64,000 nucleotides of DNA, taken from the NCBI RefSeq assembly GCF_014836595.1, contig NZ_JACSQO010000002.1, positions 186,001-250,000 of the forward strand, written 5' to 3'. Numbering within the stretch: the first letter of the stretch is position 1; each line of letters begins with the position of its first letter. Of this stretch, positions 1 through 8,310 are shown piece after piece. Position numbers and translations under genes: made by a program. The notes beneath the pieces were generated by a model, which was not told the DNA's origin, ran no database searches, and worked only from the letters and a program-made list of their open reading frames with translations. The DNA is from Psychrobacillus faecigallinarum (GTDB taxonomy: Bacteria; Bacillota; Bacilli; Bacillales_A; Planococcaceae).

Positions 1-1
1 A

Positions 2-1216
2 GAAGCAAAAGAGCGTGATCACCGTAAAATTGGTAAAGAACTCGAACTTTTCACTAACTCATTGAAGGTAGGACAAGGTTTACCTCTTTGGTTACCGAAT
101 GGAGCAACTATTCGACGTGTAATCGAGCGTTATATCGTGGATAAAGAGCTGAAGCTCGGCTATAAACATGTATACACACCTGTGCTGGGTTCTAAAGATC
201 TTTATGAAACTTCAGGCCATTGGGAGCACTATCAAGATTCTATGTTCCCACCAATGGAAATGGATAACGAAACATTAGTATTGCGTCCGATGAACTGTCC
301 GCATCATATGATGATTTTCAAAAATGGCATGCATTCATACCGCAACCTCCCATTACGCATTGCTGAGCTCGGTACTATGCATCGTTACGAAATGTCGGGA
401 GCTGTATCGGGACTTCAACGTGTTCGCGGGATGACTTTAAATGATGCTCACCTTTTTGTACGTCCAGATCAAATCAAAACTGAATTCCAAAAGGTTGTAG
501 AACTAATCATCTCTGTTTACAAAGACTTTGACTTAAATGATTATTCTTTCCGTTTATCTTACAGAGATCCAAACAACAAAGAAAAATACTTTGATGATGA
601 TGAAATGTGGGAAAAAGCTCAAAGCATGCTAAAAGAAGCAATGGATGAGTTAGGTTTAGATTATATCGAAGCTGAAGACGAGGCAGCATTCTATGGCCCT
701 AAATTAGATGTACAAGTAAAAACTGCGATTGGTAAGGAAGAGACTTTGTCTACAGTTCAATTAGACTTCTTGTTACCTGAGCGTTTCGACTTAACATATG
801 TAGGAGAAGACGGTAAACCTCATCGTCCGGTTGTTATTCACCGTGGAGTCGTTTCAACTATGGAACGTTTTGTCGCATTCCTGATTGAAGAATACAAAGG
901 TGCTTTCCCAACTTGGTTGGCTCCAGTGCAAGTTGAGCTTATACCAGTTTCCAATGAAGTGCATTTCGATTATGCGAAGCAAATTGAAGAGCAATTGGTT
1001 GCTGCTGGATTCCGTGTAGAAATGGACGACCGTGAAGAGAAGCTTGGTTACAAAATTCGTGAAGCGCAAATGCAAAAAATCCCGTACATGCTTGTTTTAG
1101 GCGATAAAGAGTTAGAGGCTGGGAACGTTAACGTACGTAAATACGGAGAACAAAACTCTGAAAGCATACCTTTCGATGAGTTCTTAACTAGAATCCAAGA
1201 AGAAGTAAAACACTAA
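2..1216 (+). CDS. thrS: threonyl-tRNA synthetase, C-terminal part (5' end outside window)
   Basis: Charges tRNA-Thr with threonine in the cytoplasm. The reading frame is open from the first bases of the window, so the N-terminal TGS and editing domains lie upstream. Visible are the class II catalytic core with [10 protein letters not shown] (Zn-binding Cys), [14 protein letters not shown] (motif 2) and [11 protein letters not shown] (motif 3, about 80 residues later), followed by the anticodon-binding domain ending near KYGEQNSES. It ends just before the promoter of the infC operon, the usual Bacillales neighbour. The family and the truncation are certain. Confidence 0.97.
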   Translation, partial: EAKERDHRKIGKELELFTNSLKVGQGLPLWLPNGATIRRVIERYIVDKELKLGYKHVYTPVLGSKDLYETSGHWEHYQDSMFPPMEMDNETLVLRPMNCPHHMMIFKNGMHSYRNLPLRIAELGTMHRYEMSGAVSGLQRVRGMTLNDAHLFVRPDQIKTEFQKVVELIISVYKDFDLNDYSFRLSYRDPNNKEKYFDDDEMWEKAQSMLKEAMDELGLDYIEAEDEAAFYGPKLDVQVKTAIGKEETLSTVQLDFLLPERFDLTYVGEDGKPHRPVVIHRGVVSTMERFVAFLIEEYKGAFPTWLAPVQVELIPVSNEVHFDYAKQIEEQLVAAGFRVEMDDREEKLGYKIREAQMQKIPYMLVLGDKELEAGNVNVRKYGEQNSESIPFDEFLTRIQEEVKH

Positions 1217-1239
1217 TTAATAATTATTGAATAATCTTG

Positions 1240-1268
1240 TTGACAACTATTGTTACAGATGGTATAGT
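1240..1268 (+). promoter_or_regulatory. sigma-A promoter of the infC-rpmI-rplT operon
   Basis: TTGACA (1240-1245) and TATAGT (1263-1268) are separated by exactly 17 bp. It lies directly upstream of the L20-type leader, about 255 bp before the infC start. Confidence 0.85.
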
Positions 1269-1289
1269 TATTAAGGTTATTGAATACAA

Positions 1290-1437
1290 GTTTGTGGTAT
1301 AAGAAGAGGCTGCCCGCTTCTCACCTGTTCGACACGTTAGGTTGTTGACTGGTAAGCACACGATCGACTGTAATATGTAGTTGCTACATATTTCTCATAT
1401 CGGCGGGCAGACATAACAAATGTCTGCTCGCTTTTTT
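1290..1437 (+). promoter_or_regulatory. ribosomal protein L20 leader / attenuator of infC operon
   Basis: The long untranslated leader before infC contains an early GCTGCCCGC segment (about 1311-1318) that can pair with the GCGGGCAG strand of a later terminator hairpin, giving mutually exclusive antiterminator and terminator folds. This is the arrangement of the Bacillus L20 leader, in which excess L20 binds the leader mRNA and causes premature termination. The assignment rests on position and the pairing seen; covariation was not tested. Confidence 0.8.
1403..1437 (+). terminator. attenuator terminator in L20 leader
   Basis: GCGGGCAGACAT, a 5-nt loop, ATGTCTGCTCGC, then six T: a 12-bp stem with one mismatch. 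It is the terminating half of the L20 leader. Confidence 0.85.
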
Positions 1438-1522
1438 ATTGGATCGAAAACGGCGTAACTGATTCGTTTCTACGGAATTTATGCCCAAACCATGTATTCG
1501 CGACACTATCTGGAGGTGGATC

Positions 1523-2044
1523 ATTATTAGCAAAGACATGTATGTGAACGATGGCATTCGAGCACGCGAACTACGCGTTATTGATCAAAATGGTGATCAA
1601 TTAGGTTTAAAAACACGTAACGAAGCACTTGAAATAGCAGGTCGTGTAAATTTGGATCTTGTCCTTGTGGCTCCTCAAGCCAAGCCACCAGTCGCTCGTA
1701 TCATGGACTATGGTAAATTCAAATTTGAGCAGCAAAAGAAAGATCGTGAAGTTCGTAAAAATCAAAAGATCATCGTAATGAAAGAGGTTCGCTTGAGCCC
1801 AACAATCGATGAACACGATTTCCAAACGAAATTGAAAAATGCGATCAAGTTCCTTGAAAAAGGAGACAAAGTGAAAGCATCTATTCGCTTTAAAGGTCGT
1901 GCCATTACTCATAAAGAGATCGGACAACGAGTTTTAGATAGATTTGCAGAAGCTTGTGCGGAAGTATCCACTATCGAGTCAAAACCGAAAATGGATGGAC
2001 GCAGCATGTTCTTAGTGCTTGCACCTAAGAACGAAAAACAGTAA
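1523..2044 (+). CDS. infC: translation initiation factor IF-3, AUU start
   Basis: IF-3 binds the 30S subunit and proofreads start-codon choice. The 173-residue product has the typical IF3-N ([28 protein letters not shown]) and IF3-C halves ([24 protein letters not shown]). No ATG/GTG/TTG has a ribosome site: an upstream ATG at 1481 lacks one and would add non-conserved residues. GGAGGTGG at 1512-1518 sits just before ATT ATT AGC AAA GAC ATG, so the first ATT (1523) is chosen, the second (1526) being possible. An AUU start is the known autoregulatory device of infC. Confidence 0.93.
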   Translation: MISKDMYVNDGIRARELRVIDQNGDQLGLKTRNEALEIAGRVNLDLVLVAPQAKPPVARIMDYGKFKFEQQKKDREVRKNQKIIVMKEVRLSPTIDEHDFQTKLKNAIKFLEKGDKVKASIRFKGRAITHKEIGQRVLDRFAEACAEVSTIESKPKMDGRSMFLVLAPKNEKQ

Positions 2045-2074
2045 TAGAGTACAATTGTTTAGGAGGAATTCGAC

Positions 2075-2275
2075 ATGCCGAAAATGAAAACTCACCGTGG
2101 AGCTGCAAAGCGTTTCAAAAAAACGGGTACAGGTAAATTAAAACATGACCGTGCTTTTGGAAGCCACTTATTCGCTAACAAATCTACTAAAGCTAAACGT
2201 AAATTACGTAAAACTAAAGTAGTTTCTTCAGGCGATTACAAACGTATCAAAACTTTACTTACTTACATGAAATAA
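2075..2275 (+). CDS. rpmI: 50S ribosomal protein L35
   Basis: Small basic protein of the large ribosomal subunit, 66 residues, starting [20 protein letters not shown], the family hallmark. AGGAGGAATT precedes the ATG. It is the middle gene of the infC-rpmI-rplT operon, 30 bp after infC, and is controlled with it by the L20 leader. Confidence 0.98.
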   Translation: MPKMKTHRGAAKRFKKTGTGKLKHDRAFGSHLFANKSTKAKRKLRKTKVVSSGDYKRIKTLLTYMK

Positions 2276-2322
2276 TTTAAACGAAATCAAATTATTCGAA
2301 AGAATAGCAGGAGGTAATGAAC

Positions 2323-2682
2323 ATGCCACGCGTAAAAGGCGGAACAGTGACGCGCAAGCGTCGTAAAAAGGTATTAAAATTAGCTAAAGGTTATTACGGT
2401 TCTAAACATACATTATATAAAGTAGCAAACCAACAGGTTATGAAATCATTAATGTATGCATACCGTGACCGTCGTCAAAAGAAACGTGATTTCCGTAAAT
2501 TATGGATCACACGTATCAATGCGGCAGCTCGTATGAACGGACTTTCTTACAGCCGTTTAATGCACGGATTAAAATTAGCTGAAATCGAAGTTAACCGTAA
2601 AATGTTAGCTGATTTAGCTGTAACTGATGCAGCTGCATTTACACAACTTGCTGATGCAGCAAAAAAAGCAATCAACAAATAA
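2323..2682 (+). CDS. rplT: 50S ribosomal protein L20
   Basis: Large-subunit assembly protein and, in Bacillus, the autogenous repressor of this operon through the leader upstream. The 119-residue product starts [16 protein letters not shown]. An in-frame ATG six bases earlier (2317) is only 2 nt from the AGGAGG at 2309-2314, whereas 2323 is 8 nt away and matches the conserved N-terminus, so 2323 is taken. A strong terminator follows. Confidence 0.97.
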   Translation: MPRVKGGTVTRKRRKKVLKLAKGYYGSKHTLYKVANQQVMKSLMYAYRDRRQKKRDFRKLWITRINAAARMNGLSYSRLMHGLKLAEIEVNRKMLADLAVTDAAAFTQLADAAKKAINK

Positions 2683-2690
2683 GTTAGATG

Positions 2691-2725
2691 AAAAGGCTGA
2701 TAGATTTTCTATCAGCCTTTTTTTT
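2691..2725 (+). terminator. terminator of infC operon
   Basis: AAAAGGCTGATAG / CTATCAGCCTTTT hairpin with a 4-nt loop, running into eight T. Confidence 0.92.
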
Positions 2726-2884
2726 ACAATCTAATGCTTTCCCCCATTTGCTACCTGGGGTGAATATAGGCTTTTGCGCATTTCGTTATGTCTAGCTGCA
2801 GTGAGGAGCTGCCTCTACGCTATTCTTCAGTTACTTGTTGGAGGCAGGTAAAGGCACTTACGTTTTTTTAGAGGAGGGACAATT

Positions 2885-3169
2885 ATGGTAAATGTAATTC
2901 TCATTTTTATCTTGTTAATGTCGGTCTCAGCGTTCTTTTTGATGGGCTATGACAAATCACAAGCAAAGAAAAAAGGACAAAGGGTTCCTGAAAAAACTTT
3001 ATGGACTTTTGCCATCTTTGGAGGTGGAATTGGTGCATATTTAGGGATGCAGCTTTTTCATCACAAAACAAAGCATACCAATTTTCGTGTAGGCTTTCTC
3101 ATGTTACTAATTTTGTATATATTTCTAATTGTTTGGTTGTTAACGGATAATAGTCCTCTAGTATTCTAA
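2885..3169 (+). CDS. ysdA: DUF1294 small membrane protein (YsdA)
   Basis: A 94-residue protein of DUF1294, function unknown. An N-terminal membrane helix (residues 2-20) is followed by the conserved MGYDKSQAKK segment, the glycine-rich FGGGIGAYLGMQLF, HHKTKH, and a C-terminal helix. It follows rplT exactly as ysdA does in B. subtilis. GAGGAGGGACA precedes the ATG. The 158 bp upstream hold the rplT terminator and what looks like a degraded intergenic repeat. Confidence 0.85.
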   Translation: MVNVILIFILLMSVSAFFLMGYDKSQAKKKGQRVPEKTLWTFAIFGGGIGAYLGMQLFHHKTKHTNFRVGFLMLLILYIFLIVWLLTDNSPLVF

Positions 3170-3267
3170 TTTAATTTAGAAGAATCTTTAGATTGATACG
3201 AAATAATTACATTCGTATAGTGGTATAAGTAATATAGCCATATATAATTGAAATGAGGTTTTCGAAA

Positions 3268-3474
3268 ATGACTAAGAATAAGTACTTTTTACAAGTGGTA
3301 TTTCTTTTAGGAATAGCTATAGTAGGTCTCCTTTTTTTAACAATCTCATCTAGTTATTTTAATACAAAGGAAATAAATTTAGCTAACAATGGCTGTCTTG
3401 AAATTGGCGGGACGCCCATCCTCGATATTCATAGTAACCTAACAAGTGAATATTCTTTTGAGTGTAAAAAATGA
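3268..3474 (+). CDS. hypothetical small membrane-anchored protein
   Basis: A 68-residue product with a Lys-rich N-terminus, one hydrophobic helix (about residues 6-27), and a short outside segment with two cysteines (NNGCLEIGG and the terminal FECKK). An in-frame ATG at 3253 overlaps the ribosome site GAGGT; the ATG at 3268 has 8-nt spacing and is preferred. No family recognised. The two Cys could form a disulfide outside the membrane (inference). It sits in the accessory stretch between ysdA and ysdB. Confidence 0.5.
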   Translation: MTKNKYFLQVVFLLGIAIVGLLFLTISSSYFNTKEINLANNGCLEIGGTPILDIHSNLTSEYSFECKK

Positions 3475-3550
3475 AGGTAATAGTTGAAAAAGAGCTTTAA
3501 GAAGAACCTTGAACTGCGCCCTAAACTATGACAGTTAAAGGATAGATTTT

Positions 3551-3672
3551 CGCTTTCGGCGGGCGCTTTCCGTGGGGTGAGCGATAAGCCATCACCGCCG
3601 CTTATGCGTCGTTTGTGATGTCTTATCTGTCTCACTCATCCCACAGGAGTCGCCGCCTGTCGCTACAATCAT
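3551..3672. repeat. Bacillales-type intergenic palindromic repeat, degraded
   Basis: GC-rich island in AT-rich surroundings. Left (GGCGGGCGCTTTCCG, GTGGGGTGAGCGATAAG, CCATCAC) and right (GTGATG, CTTATC, CTCACTCATCCCAC, GTCGCCGCC) halves form a long imperfect inverted repeat ending in CGCTACAATC. Sequences of this style are scattered between genes in Bacillus and Planococcaceae genomes. A related, more eroded element is at 13372-13474. Confidence 0.6.
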
Positions 3673-3838
3673 ATGAGTGTAGTAATAAAAATTGTAAGGT
3701 AAGGCAAAATGGAGATATAGAACTTTACATTTTAAGGGGCGGAGCAGTTATAGGTAGTTGTACGTTTTATATTAATTTCTTACTTTTCACTTTATTTTTT
3801 ATTATATAATAAATAGAGAAGAAAGGGAGGAATGACAT

Positions 3839-4609
3839 ATGAAACATATATACGCTTTTGAAACACCATATGAGGCTGTTAAATACTTAGAAATAATAGA
3901 GTCCTTTAAAGTTAGATTAAAAGACTTTAAAGCCTTACTAGAGGAAGAATATGAATTAAATGAACCGCCTAAAGGATTCGTCTGGACTCCAGTAGATTTA
4001 GCTACTAGTACCTTTTCGGACATTCCAATTCCAGCTTATACAAATCGAAATCTAATCTATATGACACCAGACATTGGTGAATGGAGAAATTTTTTCATGA
4101 AAATATACGGAGATGTAGAGAATGATTTGATAAAAGATTTCTATCAACATTTTAAGGACGAAGGCGTCTTAACGATAGCTGGTCACGAAATGGTTCACCA
4201 TTTAGATTTGTTTCCCGATGAGTTTGATGAGGAACGAGATAGTATTTGGTTTGAAGAAGGAATGTGTGACTACATAGCTAGGAAAAATTTATTGAACCCT
4301 GAAGATTTTGAAATAATCACTAATGTTGAATTAGCAATTGTAGCATATTATAAGGATCAATACGGCACTAGAAGTATAGATGAATTTGGAACTAGTTCCT
4401 ATATTAATGAGTTATCCAGTATTATGTATGATTATTCTCGAAGCTTTTTAACCGTTAAGCATTTGGTGGAAGAGCAAAATAATAATAACCCAATAGAAGT
4501 ATTTAAACAATACAAGCAATGGTATGAAACGGGAAGAAAAGAACCTTTGAGCACTTTTTTTAATGTAGAGAACTTATTTATAACCCTTAGCAACAAGGCA
4601 ACCTTATGA
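3839..4609 (+). CDS. putative zinc metallopeptidase (HEMVH gluzincin-like)
   Basis: A 256-residue protein with no signal peptide, so probably cytoplasmic. At about residues 116-120 it has HEMVH (HExxH), followed some 20 residues later by WFEEGMCDYI, whose Glu would be the third zinc ligand of a gluzincin; the spacing and the Gly-Met-Cys-Asp-Tyr context resemble peptidase-MA-like enzymes. No specific family is recognised and the substrate is unknown. GGGAGG lies 8 nt before the ATG. Its stop overlaps the next start by 4 nt, so the two are translationally coupled. The pair interrupts the usual ysdA-ysdB neighbourhood, suggesting acquisition. Confidence 0.7.
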   Translation: MKHIYAFETPYEAVKYLEIIESFKVRLKDFKALLEEEYELNEPPKGFVWTPVDLATSTFSDIPIPAYTNRNLIYMTPDIGEWRNFFMKIYGDVENDLIKDFYQHFKDEGVLTIAGHEMVHHLDLFPDEFDEERDSIWFEEGMCDYIARKNLLNPEDFEIITNVELAIVAYYKDQYGTRSIDEFGTSSYINELSSIMYDYSRSFLTVKHLVEEQNNNNPIEVFKQYKQWYETGRKEPLSTFFNVENLFITLSNKATL

Positions 4610-5157
4610 AAAACAGAATCGTTATAATGACTGTCGGAAAGACACATAGTGGTAAAACAACATTCGCCAAACTATTAGAAAAACATTTAGCAAATTCAGT
4701 GATAATTGATCAGGACAATCATGCGGAGTTTTTAGCTACTCATTACATAAACTTATTACCAAAGACGGCTAGCAATAAGTTGAAATATGGGCTTACACAA
4801 ATGATTGTCGATTATGCCGTTAAAGAGTCGGATTGCCATCTTATTTTGTGTAACTCCAATAGAAATATTAATGGTAGAACTAGGTTTTTAGAGTATTATA
4901 AGAGTTCTGGTTTTAAGACAGTGGTTGTATATTTTGATATACCTGAAGAAATATTAAAGGATAGAGTTACGGCTAGCGAGCGCAGTACATCGATTTTAAG
5001 AACTGCTTCTAATTTTGATGAAGTACTTATTCGACAAAATCTAGCAGAAGTAGTTGAACCAACAAAAGAAGAGGCAGATTATTTGTTTGTGATTAAAAAA
5101 CAACAGGATGTGCAGATTATAGTAGGAGAAATAGTTAAACTTGCACAATTAAAATGA
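4606..5157 (+). CDS. P-loop kinase-like ATPase
   Basis: A 183-residue protein with an N-terminal Walker A GKTHSGKTT (residues 12-20) after a beta-strand, an early Asp (VIIDQDNHAEF) in the position used by small-molecule kinases of the zeta-toxin/adenylate-kinase fold, and a later CNSNRNINGRTR segment that may serve as lid. The family assignment stops at P-loop NTPase, probably a kinase of a small molecule or RNA. The ATGA overlap with the upstream metallopeptidase marks a two-gene cassette; a joint role is inference. Confidence 0.7.
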   Translation: MKNRIVIMTVGKTHSGKTTFAKLLEKHLANSVIIDQDNHAEFLATHYINLLPKTASNKLKYGLTQMIVDYAVKESDCHLILCNSNRNINGRTRFLEYYKSSGFKTVVVYFDIPEEILKDRVTASERSTSILRTASNFDEVLIRQNLAEVVEPTKEEADYLFVIKKQQDVQIIVGEIVKLAQLK

Positions 5158-5202
5158 GTATCACCTTCTATTAATGCATCCTATTACAATTCCTATAAAT
5201 TC

Positions 5203-5250
5203 TATAAGGAAGAGCTCTCGAATGAAATTATTTCGAGAGCTCTTCCTTAT
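5203..5250. terminator. bidirectional terminator
   Basis: A 19-bp stem ATAAGGAAGAGCTCTCGAA with its complement, 8-nt loop, between convergent genes; it serves the P-loop gene on + and ysdB on -. Confidence 0.85.
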
Positions 5251-5255
5251 AATTA

Positions 5256-5639
5256 TTACTCTTCCTTCATCAGCTGCTCGATTGGACTCTTCCAATTAAT
5301 TGTAGCGTCAGGGTAATTCATTAGTATTTCTTTTTGGAGGAAATAGAAATCCTCTTTTGTGAATCCTTGAAGCTTAGAAGGATCTTTAATCCAAATGAAA
5401 ATAGATACTACCTCAAAAGCCTGTTCGGTAGTACCAAGATATTTTTCACCTTCAAACATTGCGCCCTTGTAAGTGATAAAGAAGTTTTTACGAACGTTTT
5501 TAATATCATCATAGTAATAATACTGATCTTTTTCATAGGCTTCGTCTAGCTTTCGTTTAGGATCAAATAAGTATCGCAAAATTTTATAAAATAAATATAT
5601 GATTAATGCAATTATTAGTAATCTTAAAATATGGACCAT
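5256..5639 (-). CDS. ysdB: YsdB family protein, sigma-W regulon
   Basis: A 127-residue protein with one N-terminal membrane helix (residues 3-19), then a charged cytoplasmic domain containing YYYYDDIKNVRKNF and a hydrophobic strand-rich core. It resembles the B. subtilis sigma-W pathway protein YsdB, which also lies between ysdA and ysdC. Function unknown. GGAGG is correctly placed before the ATG, and a sigma-W-type promoter lies 36 bp upstream, which supports the identification independently of sequence. Confidence 0.75.
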   Translation of the reverse strand: MVHILRLLIIALIIYLFYKILRYLFDPKRKLDEAYEKDQYYYYDDIKNVRKNFFITYKGAMFEGEKYLGTTEQAFEVVSIFIWIKDPSKLQGFTKEDFYFLQKEILMNYPDATINWKSPIEQLMKEE

Positions 5640-5674
5640 TAAAATGTCCTCCTTGTAAAATACATGATAATTGC

Positions 5675-5703
5675 TATACGATATAAGAAGTAGTTTGGTT
5701 TCA
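5675..5703 (-). promoter_or_regulatory. sigma-W-type promoter of ysdB
   Basis: On the minus strand TGAAAC (5698-5703) and CGTATA (5675-5680) are separated by 17 bp. The ECF sigma-W consensus is TGAAAC, about 16 bp, CGTA. Confidence 0.7.
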
Positions 5704-5731
5704 AAATAAATTAAATTTTTTGGAGGAAAAT

Positions 5732-6217
5732 ATGAATTTACAAAAACTTTTTAAAATGCAACGAGAATTAGACAGCTATATTGAAACAAATATGAAAGTA
5801 AATGAGGATGTATTTCAAAGAAAAGGTTTAGCATTAATCGTAGAATTAGCAGAATTGGCTAATGAAACAAGATGCTTTAAATTTTGGAGCAATAAAGGAG
5901 CGTCTGAGAGAGAGGTAATCTTAGAAGAATACGTAGATTCTATTCATTTTTTATTATCATTAGGTATAGAAAAAAAACTGGATTATCTAGAGGTTTGGCC
6001 ACAATCTAATCTGAAACAAGAAATAACTGAGATTTTTCTTATGACAAATTCAGCTATATTAGATTTTCTTACTAATCCATCAGAAAATCGATATGAAAAA
6101 GTATGGATTATGTATGGGGCTATAGCAGAAAAACTTGGTTTCTCCAGTGAAGAAGTGCTGAATGCCTATATATCCAAAAATGAAACCAATTATGAAAGAC
6201 AGAAAAATGGCTATTAA
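5732..6217 (+). CDS. dimeric dUTP diphosphatase (dUTPase-2 / MazG-like fold)
   Basis: Hydrolyses dUTP to dUMP and PPi, keeping uracil out of DNA and supplying dTMP synthesis. The 161-residue all-alpha protein carries the metal-binding pattern of the family: ELAELANETRCFKFW (ExxE) in the first helix and EEYVDSIHFLLSLG (ExxxD) about 30 residues later. A TTG at 5720 belongs to the ribosome site (TTGGAGG), so the ATG at 5732 is used. Monocistronic, between two sigma-W promoters. Confidence 0.82.
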   Translation: MNLQKLFKMQRELDSYIETNMKVNEDVFQRKGLALIVELAELANETRCFKFWSNKGASEREVILEEYVDSIHFLLSLGIEKKLDYLEVWPQSNLKQEITEIFLMTNSAILDFLTNPSENRYEKVWIMYGAIAEKLGFSSEEVLNAYISKNETNYERQKNGY

Positions 6218-6227
6218 GTTTTAAATG

Positions 6228-6253
6228 TGAAACTTTTTTAAGTATTTTCCGTA
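6228..6253 (+). promoter_or_regulatory. sigma-W-type promoter of the DUF2207 gene
   Basis: TGAAAC (6228-6233), 16 bp, CGTA (6250-6253): an exact match to the sigma-W consensus, 40 bp before the next start codon. Confidence 0.75.
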
Positions 6254-6292
6254 CGATATGTATCTTGATAATATTGGTATGGGAGGTGCTTT

Positions 6293-8206
6293 ATGAAAAA
6301 GTTATTATATTTCTTGGTATCTTTAGTGATCGCTTTTCTTTCCTTTGGTTCGGTGGCAGAAGCAAAATCATTCAGCATTGACAAAGTACACATTAAATCT
6401 TGGATACAACCAAACGGCGATTTATTAGTTAATGAGGTATTTACTTATAATTTTGATGGGGCCTTTACCAATCTATATAGAGAATTTCCTGATACATACG
6501 ATGATAGGGTAGTAAATTTCTATTCCTATGAGCTTAAAAGTCTAGATATGGAGCCAGGTTTTGTAGGAGAAGAATCGATGATTCCATTAAGTGTATCCTA
6601 TGAAAATGACTATTTTCGTACGATTATTGATAAATCAAATGAAAAGGTATCCTTTTTTTATGCTTATACACTAAAGGATGCAGTAAAGTCTTATGAAAAT
6701 TATAGCGAGCTAAAAGTGACTTACTTTGATGGGAACGCTCATGATCAAACCTATGAGAATGTTACAATTGATTTTATCCTTCCGCAACCAATGAATCCTG
6801 ATCGTTTTGATGGTATTATGTTTGATCGGCATGCGGTAAAACGTGAGAAAAATCAATATGGGGTTAGGTTTGTGACTCCTAAATCAGAGGCGTATTCTAC
6901 AACCAAGACTAGTTTTTACTTTCCATCTTCAGTGATGACAGGGATGTCGAAGATTAAGTCATCTCAAACGTTAAGTGATGCTTTTGCTATAGAACAACAA
7001 ACATTTGACGAGACGTACAATCGATTAGAGGGGATGGGAGAAATAAAGAATCTCATTCCCAAAATAATTATTGGGTTGCTAGTGACTGCATTATTATTCA
7101 TAATCTTATTGCCACAGAGACATTTTTGGAGAAGGGGATCTGAAAGAGATATCCTAGATACGGATGTTTTATATCTTTTTTTTGTGGACTCCGTAGGTAA
7201 CACCAGTCGAAAAAGCTTTTTGGCAGGTTTATTTTCATTAGTAGAAAATGGAGCATTAAAAGTTATGAAAGGAAAGGCAGCGGTACGTTTCAAGAATGAT
7301 CCCAAATCACCAAAAGAGACACTTGAGTTTCAGTTGGTCGATCGAAGCATCGCTAAGGCTGATTTTGAAAATATAATGATAAATTGGTTATTCTCATCAA
7401 GAAAAGGATCGATTAAATCAAAATTTAATTTGCATGATATAGCTGGCGCGGCTAGAGAAGAGAAAAGTCAAAATGACTATTTTGTTCATCGAAAAAGAGA
7501 TTTTAAAGAAAAGCAAAAAAAATGGGAATCGGCAGTTGAATCCGAGATGAAAGAAGCTGGAGCTTTTAATGATAAGATACCACTTACTATTTTAAGTATG
7601 GCGACCATTATACTGGCTATACTATTCTCTATTGCCTATTTTGTAGACTTAAGAAGCAGTTGGGGGATAGCATGGATTATAGGTGTTTCCTTGGTGTATA
7701 TTGTAATACTATGGGTAAAGAAAAAGTCTAAACTATGGCTATTTTTATATATAGCATTCATGTTTTTTGCAAGCGCACAACTGGTAGATGAACAACTGTT
7801 CAATCAAACCTTTAATTTATTGGTTGCTTTCATTGTTTTATATATTGCTGTTCCAAGGAATATTTTATCTATGAATGCGGTCAGAGCGAAAGATTCTATA
7901 AGAACTTTTAAAAGAGCACTGAGAAAGCGTAAAAAAGAGAATGTTCCTTTATATTCTGAAGAAAGCTGGGCTATTCGAGCGTATTTGTTTAAAAGAAGAC
8001 AACAAACTTTCCCTCTTGAAATGGCCACAGTTCCATTGGCAGGTTTGTTATTAGTAGAAACAGATCCTATGAATTATGTAATGGATTCATGGAGATGGTC
8101 TAAGGGTTCCCTATTTTCTGGTGATGGTTCCTCAGGTTCCTCAACTTCATCCTCTGATGGTGGAGGTAGCTCTGGTGACGGTGGAGGAGGCGCTGGTGCA
8201 GACTAG
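6293..8206 (+). CDS. DUF2207 membrane protein with Gly/Ser-rich tail
   Basis: A 637-residue envelope protein, function unknown. It has a signal peptide (residues 1-24, ending VAEA), an extracytoplasmic DUF2207 beta-domain (about 28-220, with NGDLLVNEVFTYNFDG and YREFPD), a membrane helix near 255-273, a cytoplasmic region with FRRKR-like basic patches, four or so helices at 430-520, another cytoplasmic segment (AIRAYLFKRRQQTFPLEMATV), and a low-complexity Gly/Ser/Asp tail from about 605. This is the YciQ-type architecture. GGGAGGTGC precedes the ATG. A perfect sigma-W-type promoter implies induction by envelope stress (inference). Confidence 0.85.
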   Translation: MKKLLYFLVSLVIAFLSFGSVAEAKSFSIDKVHIKSWIQPNGDLLVNEVFTYNFDGAFTNLYREFPDTYDDRVVNFYSYELKSLDMEPGFVGEESMIPLSVSYENDYFRTIIDKSNEKVSFFYAYTLKDAVKSYENYSELKVTYFDGNAHDQTYENVTIDFILPQPMNPDRFDGIMFDRHAVKREKNQYGVRFVTPKSEAYSTTKTSFYFPSSVMTGMSKIKSSQTLSDAFAIEQQTFDETYNRLEGMGEIKNLIPKIIIGLLVTALLFIILLPQRHFWRRGSERDILDTDVLYLFFVDSVGNTSRKSFLAGLFSLVENGALKVMKGKAAVRFKNDPKSPKETLEFQLVDRSIAKADFENIMINWLFSSRKGSIKSKFNLHDIAGAAREEKSQNDYFVHRKRDFKEKQKKWESAVESEMKEAGAFNDKIPLTILSMATIILAILFSIAYFVDLRSSWGIAWIIGVSLVYIVILWVKKKSKLWLFLYIAFMFFASAQLVDEQLFNQTFNLLVAFIVLYIAVPRNILSMNAVRAKDSIRTFKRALRKRKKENVPLYSEESWAIRAYLFKRRQQTFPLEMATVPLAGLLLVETDPMNYVMDSWRWSKGSLFSGDGSSGSSTSSSDGGGSSGDGGGGAGAD

Positions 8207-8249
8207 TTATTTTATCACTAGAAAACTTGAAGATTCTTTAATAAATATT

Positions 8250-8278
8250 TTGAATATGCATTCAATTTGTCATATAAT
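8250..8278 (+). promoter_or_regulatory. sigma-A promoter of ysdC with dyad on the -35
   Basis: TTGAAT (8250-8255), 17 bp, TATAAT (8273-8278). The -35 is the left arm of an inverted repeat TTGAAT-N4-ATTCAA (8250-8265), which could be an operator of an unknown regulator. Confidence 0.65.
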
Positions 8279-8310
8279 TAGTTGATGAGTATATTTAGGA
8301 GGTCGAAATA

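Noticed and set aside
2775-2860. third copy of an intergenic repeat before ysdA
   Set aside because: GTCTAGCTGCAG and GAGGCAGG look like pieces of known Bacillales repeats but no paired arms could be drawn.
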